Assembly (NCBI GenBank): GCA_002305505.1
Contig: DBRC01000042.1
Location: forward strand, 1-39,336
DNA length: 39,336 nucleotides
Source of the DNA: Prevotella sp. UBA1378
GTDB lineage: Bacteria; Bacteroidota; Bacteroidia; Bacteroidales; Bacteroidaceae
Reading direction: 5' to 3'
Below, in pieces: positions 31,977 through 39,336 of this stretch; positions within the stretch are counted from its first letter, which is position 1; each line of letters starts with the position of its first letter. Under the pieces are notes generated by a model. It did no database searches and was not told where the DNA came from. It saw nothing but the letters and a program-made list of their open reading frames with translations. The position numbers were made by a program, and so were the translations under genes.

Positions 31977-34445
31977 TCATTGCTCGTATCCGCCGAACCC
32001 CTGCTGGTCATCATCGCCTTGCACCTCGTCGCGCCGGTCTGTTTTTTTCTTTTTCATGTTACCGAAGTTCCATGTCAGGCTGATATTTGCCCGCGGGTCG
32101 CGCCAATTCTTCTGGTGGCGCGTAAACGAGTCGGTCTCGGTGTAGCTGTCCCACTTTTGCGTATTGAACACATCGCGCCAGTTGACCGACACCGCCAGCA
32201 CCTTGTTGAGGAAAGTCTTGCGCAAGCCAAGGTCGAGACTGGCATCCGGCTTCCGGTATCCTTGGGTGATGACCATGCGCGAGCGGTAATTGCCTGTAGC
32301 CTGTACCGATATATCGTAAGGCAGGATGAGCGATGCCAGCATACGGGCATCCCACGAGAAATTCTCATCGCTCCCGCCCGTCACTGTCTGCCCGTTGATG
32401 GTATAGCCGAATCCGTCGAGTTTGTAGTAGTAGGCATTGGCAGTGGTTGTCAGGTCGAGTATGTCGAACAGTTTGTTCTTCCCGATGATTTCGACGCCTG
32501 CGCTCTGGCTCTTCGCCACATTCTCGTTGGTAGAGTAAACCACGCCGCCTACATTGTATTTGATGCGCTGGATGACATCGGTCGTGGGGCGGTAGTACGT
32601 GCTGATGCTCAGCGTGTGCTGTGCCCACGTCTTCAGATAGTTGAGCGAGAACGAATTGGTGTATTCAGGAGTCAGCAGCGGATTTCCGAACTCTATCTGC
32701 GAAGCGTCGCGCGTGTTCTTGAACGAGTTGAGCTGTCCGCCCCACGGCCGGCGCAGCCGACGGGTGTAGTTGAGCTGCAGCTGCGACGACTGCGTAAGCG
32801 GATAGTTCAGGAACAGGCTCGGGAACAGTTGGAAATAGTCTTTCTTGAACGGTTCGTCGCGCTGTGCGGCATCGTTTTCCTGCTCCCACGTGTAGCTCTC
32901 GGTGTTCACTTTCCAGTATTCGCCGCGCAGTCCTGCCATCACGCCCAGCTTCCCTATCTTCGTGGTCAGTGTGGCGTAAAGGGCATGCGTGCCGATTTTG
33001 TAGATGAAGCGGTTATAATATGCCTCGTCCGCGAGCAGCCCCGTACCTTCCCAGTTATCGGCCGTCCACGACTCCTGCGGTGTGTTCTCTTCCGAGTACC
33101 GGCCGTTGTACCCGGCCTCCAATTTGATGTTATCACCGATTTGGTTCTCATAGTCGATTTTCGCCTCCCATGAGTGGGTGTTCACGTACATCGGCCTGAG
33201 CTGGTAGCTTTCCGCCATGCTCACCCCGAATATGGTGTCGCGGTCTTGGTAGATATTGCCATGGTCGCCCGCCCACTTGTCGTATGAAAGATTTGCCTCC
33301 AACTTATGCTTCTCACTAAAGTTGCGGGTATAGCCCAGCTCGCCGTGATACATGTCCATATCGCCGTCGGCTGTGGTCAGGCGCGTCATCTGGCGCGCGT
33401 CTTGCGCGGCCCCCACCGCGCCATGATGGTATACGGTGGTATTATCGTTCTTGTGCTTACCCTGCATCGTCATGCCGCTGAGCGTAAGGTCGTCCTTTTC
33501 CGTCAGATGCCATGTCAGCCCGCCCCGCACGAACAGTCCGCCGCCGCCGTGCTTGTTCGTGCCTTCCGAGTTTTGGTACTGCTGCTGTTCCAGATATGTT
33601 TGTTCGGCCTCGTTGTGCCCTGTTCCCTTTCGTTTCCGGTAGCCCACGTTGGCAAAAGCATCGAGCGCGCCGCTCGAATAATTGATGTTGCCTCCCGTGT
33701 TCCATCCGCCCCTATTGCTTACGCCCGCCTGCAGCGAGCCATAGTAGCCCGCCTTGCGGTCGCGTTTCAGCACGATATTGATGATTCCTGCCGAACCCTC
33801 CGGCGAGTATTTGGCGCCCGGATTATCTATAACCTCTATTTTCTCGATGCTCTCGGCCGGTATCTGCTGCAATATCTCGCCGCGGTTGTCGCTGGTCAGC
33901 CCGCTGGCTTTCCCGTTTATCCACACCTCTACGCTGGTGTTGCCCCGCAGGGAGATGACACCGTCGGTGGTAACCTCGACCGACGGTATGTTCTCGAGCA
34001 GGTCGCTTGCCGTTCCGCCCGCTGCAGCCAATACCTGATCGACGGTAAAGGTCTTGCGGTCAACCTCCAGTTTCATCTGCGAGCGCTGCCCCGTCACCTC
34101 CACCTCTTTCAGCGTGCGCTGGTCCTCGGCGAGATAAATGGCATTGAAAGCAACGTGCTTGTTCTTCCCGGAAAGCGTAAAACTGCGCACAGCGCTCTTA
34201 TATCCCACGAACGACACCGTAAGCGTATAGCTGCCGTCGTCCAGTCCGGATACGCTGAAGGCTCCTTTAATATCGGTAATCGTTCCCCTTACGAGCTTTT
34301 CGCCTTGGCTGACGCGTATATTCACGAACTGCAGCGCTTCATTGCTTTGCTTATCTATCACCCGTCCTTTCACCGTGCCTTGTGCAGCAGCATACACCGT
34401 GTTTGCCAATAACAAACAGATAATAATGGTATAAATCCTAATCAT
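31977..34445 (-). CDS. Outer-membrane beta-barrel receptor (TonB-dependent receptor-like)
   Basis: 822 aa. A signal peptide (MIRIYTIIICLLLANTVYAAA) precedes a carboxypeptidase-regulatory-like domain (about 23-105), a plug-like domain (about 125-235, SAGIINIVLKRDRKAGYYG) and a large beta-barrel of the OMP_b-brl_3 type. It ends in a hydrophilic tail (KKKKTDRRDEVQGDDDQQ) after the last barrel strand, common in this family. It is not SusC type and has no SusD partner, so it may carry a different ligand such as a peptide, metal chelate or small molecule. It is divergent from nrdD and stands alone on its strand. Confidence 0.88.
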   Translation of the reverse strand: MIRIYTIIICLLLANTVYAAAQGTVKGRVIDKQSNEALQFVNIRVSQGEKLVRGTITDIKGAFSVSGLDDGSYTLTVSFVGYKSAVRSFTLSGKNKHVAFNAIYLAEDQRTLKEVEVTGQRSQMKLEVDRKTFTVDQVLAAAGGTASDLLENIPSVEVTTDGVISLRGNTSVEVWINGKASGLTSDNRGEILQQIPAESIEKIEVIDNPGAKYSPEGSAGIINIVLKRDRKAGYYGSLQAGVSNRGGWNTGGNINYSSGALDAFANVGYRKRKGTGHNEAEQTYLEQQQYQNSEGTNKHGGGGLFVRGGLTWHLTEKDDLTLSGMTMQGKHKNDNTTVYHHGAVGAAQDARQMTRLTTADGDMDMYHGELGYTRNFSEKHKLEANLSYDKWAGDHGNIYQDRDTIFGVSMAESYQLRPMYVNTHSWEAKIDYENQIGDNIKLEAGYNGRYSEENTPQESWTADNWEGTGLLADEAYYNRFIYKIGTHALYATLTTKIGKLGVMAGLRGEYWKVNTESYTWEQENDAAQRDEPFKKDYFQLFPSLFLNYPLTQSSQLQLNYTRRLRRPWGGQLNSFKNTRDASQIEFGNPLLTPEYTNSFSLNYLKTWAQHTLSISTYYRPTTDVIQRIKYNVGGVVYSTNENVAKSQSAGVEIIGKNKLFDILDLTTTANAYYYKLDGFGYTINGQTVTGGSDENFSWDARMLASLILPYDISVQATGNYRSRMVITQGYRKPDASLDLGLRKTFLNKVLAVSVNWRDVFNTQKWDSYTETDSFTRHQKNWRDPRANISLTWNFGNMKKKKTDRRDEVQGDDDQQGFGGYEQ

Positions 34446-34660
34446 ATAGCTCTTAGACGGCAGAAAACGGAAAAGGTTTAATGGTGGACGAACGGGAGCA
34501 GGCCAGACGGTCAGCAGAATTATTTTTTAGGAAAAGTTTTTCCGGGTCGAAATTTTAATTGTTTTCCGTTTCTATTTTTCAACTATTTGAATACCAACAG
34601 ATTGACATATTTTAACGCGACAAAAGTTATCCAAAATTATCTTTTTATAGATATTAATAC

Positions 34661-34668
34661 TATCTTTG
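34661..34668 (+). promoter_or_regulatory. nrdD promoter -7 element
   Basis: TATCTTTG is a perfect -7 element 43 bp before the nrdD ATG. No clear -33 element is visible. The rest of the 266-bp divergent region with the receptor gene shows no other feature that I recognise. Confidence 0.65.
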
Positions 34669-34711
34669 CAACACAATATTAGTCATTAATTTAATTTTCA
34701 ATCTTCGAAAC

Positions 34712-36949
34712 ATGATACAGACAGTTGTTAAACGCGACGGGCGAATCGTTGGCTTTAACGAGAACAAGATTACGGGTGCCATCCGCAAAGCCATGATGCA
34801 TACCGAAAAAGGCGAGGACGAACGCCTGCTGATGCAGATTACCGACCACATCTATGCACGCGGTACCCTGCAGATGACCGTAGAGGAAATACAGGACATG
34901 GTGGAGGTGGAGCTGATGAAGAGCAAGCGCAAGGACGTTGCCCAGAAATACATCGCCTACCGCAACCAGCGGTCGATAGCCCGTAAAGCAAAAACGCGCG
35001 ACGTGTTCCTCGACATCGTAAACATCAAGTCGAACGACATCACGCGCGAAAACGCCAACATGAACGCCGATACACCGGCAGGCATGATGATGAAGTTCGC
35101 CTCGGAAACCACGAAGCCCTTCGTCGACGATTACCTGCTGTCAGAAGAAAGCCGCGACGCCGTAGAACACAACTACCTGCACATCCACGACAAGGATTAT
35201 TACCCGACAAAGTCGCTTACCTGCTGCCAGCACCCGCTCGACAACATACTGCACAGGGGCTTCATGGCAGGGCACGGCGAAAGCCGGCCGGCTAAACGCA
35301 TCGAAACGGCCAGCGTGCTGACATGCATATCGCTCGAATGCGCACAGAACGAGATGCACGGCGGGCAGGCCATACCGGCTTTCGACTTCTATCTCGCCCC
35401 CTTCGTGAGACTGAGCTACATAGAGGAGCTGAAGGCACTGGAGGAACTGAACGGCGAAAGCTATAAGCACCTGTACGACCAGCCGCTGATAGACTACCTG
35501 AAAAAGCCGCTCGGCTCGCTGAAAGGCGAGGAGCGCGCCATACAACATGCCATCAACAAGACGGTAGGCCGGGTGCATCAGGCAATGGAGGCTTTCATAC
35601 ACAACATGAACACCATACACTCGCGCGGCGGCAACCAAGTGGTGTTCTCCAGCATCAACTACGGCACCGACACGTCGGCCGAGGGGCGCTGCGTGATGCG
35701 CGAGCTGCTGCTCTCCACCTACGAGGGCGTGGGCAACGGCGAAACGGCCATCTTCCCCATACAGATATGGAAAAAGAAGCGCGGCGTGAACTATCTGCCG
35801 GCCGACCCCAACTACGACCTCTACCAGCTGGCGTGCAAGGTGACGGCACGCCGCTTCTTCCCCAACTTCCTCAACCTCGACGCGACATTCAACCAGAACG
35901 ACGCATGGCGGCCCGACGACCCTAAGCGCTACTTGTACGAGGTGGCCACGATGGGCTGCCGCACCCGCGTGTTCGAGAACCGCTTCGGCCCGAAGACGTC
36001 TATCGGCAGGGGCAACCTCTCGTTCTCCACCATCAACATCGTGCGGCTTGCCATCGAGTGCATGCAGACGGAAGACAAAGACGCCCGCATCGCAAAATTC
36101 TTCGCCAAACTGGACAATATGCTCGAAACGGCCGCCAAGCAGCTCGACGAACGCTACCAGTTCCAGAAGACGGCTTTTGCCAAACAGTTCCCCCTGCTGA
36201 TGAAGTCGCTGTGGCTGGGGGCCGACAAGCTCGGTGCCAACGACACCATCGAACCGGTTATACAACAGGGTACATTGGGAATCGGCTTCATCGGACTGGC
36301 GGAATGCCTCGTCGCCCTGACGGGAAAACACCACGGCGAATCGGAAGAAAGCCAGCAACTGGGGCTGAAAATCATCTCATACATGCGCGACCGCTGCAAC
36401 GACTTCTCCGAGCGCTACCACCACAACTACAGCGTGCTGGCCACACCGGCCGAAGGACTGGCAGGGAAGTTTACAAAAAAAGACCGCAAGGAGTTCGGCG
36501 TGCTGCCCGGCATCACCGACCGTGATTACTATACCAACTCGAACCACGTGCCCGTATACTACAAGTGCCCGGCACGCCACAAGGCCGAGACGGAAGCACC
36601 CTATCACGAACTGACACGGGGCGGACACATCTTCTACGTGGAAATCGACGGCGACGCTACGCACAACCCGCAGGTCATCATGAACGTGGTCGACATGATG
36701 GACCGCCTGAACATGGGCTACGGCAGCGTGAACCACAACCGCAACCGCTGCATGAACTGCGGATACGAGAACGCGGCGGCCAAACTCGAGCAGTGCCCCA
36801 AATGCGGCAGCACGCACATCGACCGGCTGCAGCGGATAACCGGTTACCTCGTGGGGACAACCGACCGCTGGAACCACGGCAAGCTCTGCGAGCTGAACGA
36901 CCGCGTGACACATATCGACGACGGGAACCAACAACTGTTCGAAGGCTGA
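34712..36949 (+). CDS. nrdD: Anaerobic ribonucleoside-triphosphate reductase
   Basis: 745 aa, class III reductase that makes dNTPs without oxygen. The N-terminal ATP-cone (about 1-95, VVKRDGRIVGFNENKI) gives allosteric control. The large ten-stranded barrel follows. Near the end are a zinc site with Cys680, Cys683, Cys695 and Cys698 (CMNCGYE and CPKCGSTH) and the glycyl radical loop RITGYLVGTTDRW with Gly711. The length is in the normal range. The stop codon overlaps the start of nrdG by one base (TGATG), so the enzyme and its activase are co-translated. This fits an obligate or facultative anaerobe. Confidence 0.98.
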   Translation: MIQTVVKRDGRIVGFNENKITGAIRKAMMHTEKGEDERLLMQITDHIYARGTLQMTVEEIQDMVEVELMKSKRKDVAQKYIAYRNQRSIARKAKTRDVFLDIVNIKSNDITRENANMNADTPAGMMMKFASETTKPFVDDYLLSEESRDAVEHNYLHIHDKDYYPTKSLTCCQHPLDNILHRGFMAGHGESRPAKRIETASVLTCISLECAQNEMHGGQAIPAFDFYLAPFVRLSYIEELKALEELNGESYKHLYDQPLIDYLKKPLGSLKGEERAIQHAINKTVGRVHQAMEAFIHNMNTIHSRGGNQVVFSSINYGTDTSAEGRCVMRELLLSTYEGVGNGETAIFPIQIWKKKRGVNYLPADPNYDLYQLACKVTARRFFPNFLNLDATFNQNDAWRPDDPKRYLYEVATMGCRTRVFENRFGPKTSIGRGNLSFSTINIVRLAIECMQTEDKDARIAKFFAKLDNMLETAAKQLDERYQFQKTAFAKQFPLLMKSLWLGADKLGANDTIEPVIQQGTLGIGFIGLAECLVALTGKHHGESEESQQLGLKIISYMRDRCNDFSERYHHNYSVLATPAEGLAGKFTKKDRKEFGVLPGITDRDYYTNSNHVPVYYKCPARHKAETEAPYHELTRGGHIFYVEIDGDATHNPQVIMNVVDMMDRLNMGYGSVNHNRNRCMNCGYENAAAKLEQCPKCGSTHIDRLQRITGYLVGTTDRWNHGKLCELNDRVTHIDDGNQQLFEG

Positions 36950-37443
36950 TGGTATCCGTACTCGACATCATAGAAGATACGATGGTAGACGGCCCCGGCC
37001 TCCGCACAAGTATCTATTGTGCCGGATGCCGGCACGCCTGCCCCGGCTGCCACAACCCGCAGTCGTGGGACATCAGCAAAGGCCGCCGGATGACGACCGA
37101 AGAAATGATGGCCGTCATCGAGGCCGACCCTTATGCCGACGTAACCTTCAGCGGCGGCGACCCGATGCTGCAGGCCGAAGGATTCACCGAGCTGGCCAAG
37201 GCCATCCGAAGCCGCACGCGGAAAACCATCTGGTGCTACACGGGCTTCGTGTTCGAGGCCTTGCTCGGCAATCCGGCGCAGCGCGCCTTATTGGAAGAAA
37301 TCGACGTCCTCGTCGACGGCCCCTTCGTCCGGTCGCTCCGCAACGAAGACCTGCCCTTCCGCGGAAGCAGCAACCAGCGGCTCATCGACGTAAAGAAATC
37401 GCTGCCCCGGGAAACGGCCGTACCCTACCACCTTGGCATATAG
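36949..37443 (+). CDS. nrdG: Anaerobic ribonucleotide reductase activating protein
   Basis: 164-aa radical SAM activase that installs the glycyl radical on NrdD. The cluster motif is Cys27-x3-Cys31-x2-Cys34 within CAGCRHACPGCHNP, and TFSGGDPM is the SAM-binding GGE-like motif. I chose the ATG at 36949-36951, overlapping the nrdD TGA, because it gives the standard NrdG start (MVSVLDIIEDTMVDGPGLRTS) and length; the open frame runs further upstream inside nrdD. Confidence 0.96.
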   Translation: MVSVLDIIEDTMVDGPGLRTSIYCAGCRHACPGCHNPQSWDISKGRRMTTEEMMAVIEADPYADVTFSGGDPMLQAEGFTELAKAIRSRTRKTIWCYTGFVFEALLGNPAQRALLEEIDVLVDGPFVRSLRNEDLPFRGSSNQRLIDVKKSLPRETAVPYHLGI

Positions 37444-37526
37444 CCGGTTGCTGCCGCGCGCCAAACCTGCCGCTCCCCTGTTCATTTAATCATCTTTGCA
37501 AACCAACCAACAATACAGAAGGATAT

Positions 37527-38498
37527 ATGGAAAAATACTTTGCCGACGAACTCCGCTACGACGGGGGCATGGAATACAAACGATGCGGGCGGAGCGGCGT
37601 GTTGCTGCCCAAGGTATCGCTGGGCTTCTGGCACAACTTCGGCGGTGTGGACGATTACGACCGCTCGCGGAAGATTACACGCTACGCTTTCGACCACGGC
37701 ATCACCCACTTCGACCTGGCCAACAATTACGGGCCTCCTTACGGGTCGGCCGAAGAGACGATGGGGCGGCTGATGGACGACGACTTCGCCCCCTACCGCG
37801 ACGAACTGTTCATTGCCACAAAGGCCGGCTACGACATGTGGCCCGGGCCCTACGGCAACTGGGGCTCGCGCAAGTACCTCATGGCATCGCTCGACCAAAG
37901 CCTGAAACGCATGCACCTCGACTATGTAGACCTTTTCTACAGCCACCGGTACGACCCCGGCACGCCGCTCGAAGAGACATTGCAGGCACTGGTGGACACC
38001 GTACGCTCAGGAAAGGCACTGTATGTAGGCATCTCCCGATGGCCGCTCGGAGCGGCGCGCACGGCTTTCGCCTACCTGAAAGCGCACGATGTGCCTTGCC
38101 TCATCTACCAAGGGCGCCTGAACCTCATCGACCGCGAACCCATCGAGGAGGGCATCACCGAGCTCTGCGAACAGGAGGGCGTGGGCTTCATCTCCTTCTC
38201 ACCGCTGGCACAGGGCTTGCTTACCGACCGCTACCTCAACGGCATACCCGAGGACTCGCGCATGTCGAAGGGAAAATTCCTGAAACAGGACATGCTTACG
38301 CCAGCCCTCCTGCAACGCTTACAACGCCTGGACGCCGCCGCACAGGAGCGCGGCGAAACACTGGCCGAGATGGCACTGGCCTGGATATTGCACCAAAAGG
38401 CCGTAACCTCCGTACTCGTAGGCGCCAGCTCTACCGAGCAGCTGCAGAAAAACCTTAAATGCGTGAATGCCGACCCCTTTGCCGACGGGGTTCTGTAA
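37527..38498 (+). CDS. Aldo/keto reductase (YghZ-like)
   Basis: 323 aa from the ATG at 37527, preceded by an AGAAGGA ribosome site; the frame is open upstream through nrdG. The catalytic tetrad is visible: Asp63 and Tyr68 (DLANNYG), Lys99 (ATKAGYD) and His140 (LFYSHRYD). The C-terminal NADPH-binding region SVLVGASSTEQLQKN is present. The sequence resembles the L-glyceraldehyde 3-phosphate reductase group that detoxifies methylglyoxal-type aldehydes; the exact substrate is uncertain. A near-consensus -7 (CATCTTTG, 37491-37498) suggests its own promoter. Confidence 0.92.
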   Translation: MEKYFADELRYDGGMEYKRCGRSGVLLPKVSLGFWHNFGGVDDYDRSRKITRYAFDHGITHFDLANNYGPPYGSAEETMGRLMDDDFAPYRDELFIATKAGYDMWPGPYGNWGSRKYLMASLDQSLKRMHLDYVDLFYSHRYDPGTPLEETLQALVDTVRSGKALYVGISRWPLGAARTAFAYLKAHDVPCLIYQGRLNLIDREPIEEGITELCEQEGVGFISFSPLAQGLLTDRYLNGIPEDSRMSKGKFLKQDMLTPALLQRLQRLDAAAQERGETLAEMALAWILHQKAVTSVLVGASSTEQLQKNLKCVNADPFADGVL

Positions 38499-38816
38499 CT
38501 CCCGGTGAAACACATGGCTTGCATGAACCGCCCATCCGCCCCTGCAAACCCATCATACCGGAACCGGAAGAACGGCCGGTAAAATAAAAGGATAAAGACA
38601 GAATCCGTTAAAATTGCCGTTTTTACACTGATTTTCCCGTAAAAATGACAGAAATATAGGAATTTTATGTAATTTTGCCACGTCTACCCCCCTCCCCGTT
38701 TTTCGCGGCACGGGGAGGGGGCGTAAGATGCATACATTACAAGGCCCCGGCTTTTATGACATGTATCCTACGGAAAAGGAAACGCCGCAACAAATTAACA
38801 CATAAATAAAAGAACG
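38499..38816. other. Intergenic region with promoter and GC-rich 5' leader hairpin
   Basis: A weak hairpin TACCGG/CCGGTA (38556-38581) follows the reductase gene and may end its transcript. A -7 element TAATTTTG lies at 38670-38677. A perfect 11-bp GC-rich stem CCCCCTCCCCG (38688-38698) / CGGGGAGGGGG (38711-38721) follows, with no U-run. I see no gene here. Confidence 0.6.
38670..38677 (+). promoter_or_regulatory. Promoter -7 element of the lipoprotein gene
   Basis: TAATTTTG matches TAnnTTTG. The expected start near 38684 gives a ~130-nt leader that begins almost at once with the GC-rich hairpin 38688-38721. Confidence 0.6.
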
Positions 38817-39257
38817 ATGAAAAAAATGTTTTTAGCGCTGGCAGCCTGTGCAGTCCTGGCTTCCTGCCAACAGAAAGGAAAGACAGCAGAACCCACCGGT
38901 ACTAACGACTCCATTACAACAGACTCCCTGCGCTTCGAAGGCATACTGCCTGCTGCCGACGGCCCAGGCATACGCTATCAGCTCGCACTGGCCGATGACG
39001 GCAGCAACGGGTTCAGTTTGGTGCAAACCTACTTGGAGGCCGAGAACGGTAAAGATATGACCTTCCGCCACACGGGTATCAAGGAGGATGTAACAAAAAC
39101 TGCCGACGGCAAGGAAGTCAAAGGTATAAAACTGCCGTTAGGCAAAGACGGAACCGCCGAGTATTTCATTCAGGTGAACGACTCCACCCTGCGTATGGTC
39201 AACGAAGAACTGGAGGAGGCCGCTTCGGAGCTGAACTACGACCTGACACGGAAATAG
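38817..39257 (+). CDS. NlpE-like lipoprotein lacking the CxxC motif
   Basis: 146 aa with lipoprotein signal MKKMFLALAACAVLASC and Cys17. The residues after it (QQKGKTAE) are not acidic, so the protein probably faces the periplasm. The segment FEGILPAADGPGIRYQLALADDGS aligns with the NlpE N-terminal motif (LPCADCxGI), but both cysteines are replaced (Ala and Gly, about 46-49). NlpE proteins sense envelope stress or bind copper through those cysteines; a thiol-based role is therefore unlikely here. Function is unknown. Confidence 0.75.
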   Translation: MKKMFLALAACAVLASCQQKGKTAEPTGTNDSITTDSLRFEGILPAADGPGIRYQLALADDGSNGFSLVQTYLEAENGKDMTFRHTGIKEDVTKTADGKEVKGIKLPLGKDGTAEYFIQVNDSTLRMVNEELEEAASELNYDLTRK

Positions 39258-39297
39258 GCTGGTGCCTAAATCCAAACCGGCAACGGGAACGTAAAAT

Positions 39298-39336
39298 GAT
39301 TTTTGGCCATTTTTCTCAGAAAAATGGCCAAAAATC
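39298..39336. repeat. Perfect palindrome at the right edge
   Basis: Two 19-bp arms (GATTTTTGGCCATTTTTCT and its exact reverse complement) flank a single C. The arm is the same unit that is tandemly repeated at 33-74. It lies ~40 bp after the lipoprotein stop, so it could act as a terminator, but its presence at both ends of the window suggests a dispersed repeat. Confidence 0.85.

Noticed and set aside
31929..33173. 414-codon + strand open frame opposite the receptor gene
   Set aside because: It is a shadow of the beta-barrel receptor, rich in Arg/His/Val/Leu and without recognisable motifs.
35141..36358. 405-codon - strand open frame inside nrdD
   Set aside because: It is a shadow of nrdD, whose radical and zinc motifs are unambiguous.

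Overview
The window looks like a piece of a Bacteroidales chromosome, probably from a gut-type glycan degrader; the genus cannot be fixed from sequence alone. The evidence is a SusC/SusD pair, reg_prop/Y_Y_Y/AraC membrane regulators, a 47-bp-repeat type II-C CRISPR system, and promoters that repeatedly show the Bacteroidetes -7 element TAnnTTTG.

Region 1 (1-9,875) is a complete type II-C CRISPR-Cas locus. An array of 47 near-identical 47-bp repeats plus one degenerate terminal repeat (47 spacers, mostly 30 bp) is read on the + strand. It converges with cas9-cas1-cas2 on the - strand. A tracrRNA gene with a full anti-repeat and its own terminator lies just upstream of cas9 on the + strand. Each repeat carries what looks like a complete Bacteroidetes promoter, and the degenerate end repeat keeps the -7 element while losing the half that pairs with tracrRNA.

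Region 2 (9,976-18,757, all - strand) holds a reg_prop/AraC regulator, a GH31 enzyme with a PA14 insert (alpha-xylosidase type) and a GH2 enzyme (beta-galactosidase type). This set suits removal of xylose and galactose from plant cell-wall glycans such as xyloglucan. A 22-bp tandem repeat block sits upstream of the regulator.

Region 3 (19,227-21,096, + strand) holds a secreted calcineurin-type phosphoesterase and an orphan ECF sigma factor.

Region 4 (21,173-31,800, - strand) is a beta-1,4-galactan-type utilisation locus. A second reg_prop/AraC regulator is followed after 3 nt by a GH53 endo-galactanase and a strong terminator; then come SusC, SusD and a SusE-like surface lipoprotein. An 11-bp motif (WTGTCnnATTT-like) is repeated upstream of both the regulator and susC and is a candidate operator joining the two units. 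Both regulators lack the kinase ATPase and receiver domains of classical hybrid two-component systems.

Region 5 (31,977-39,257) holds an outer-membrane beta-barrel receptor (- strand), then on the + strand the anaerobic ribonucleotide reductase pair nrdD-nrdG, an aldo/keto reductase and an NlpE-like lipoprotein without the usual CxxC. Both ends of the window carry the same palindromic TTTTTGGCCATTTTTC repeat family.
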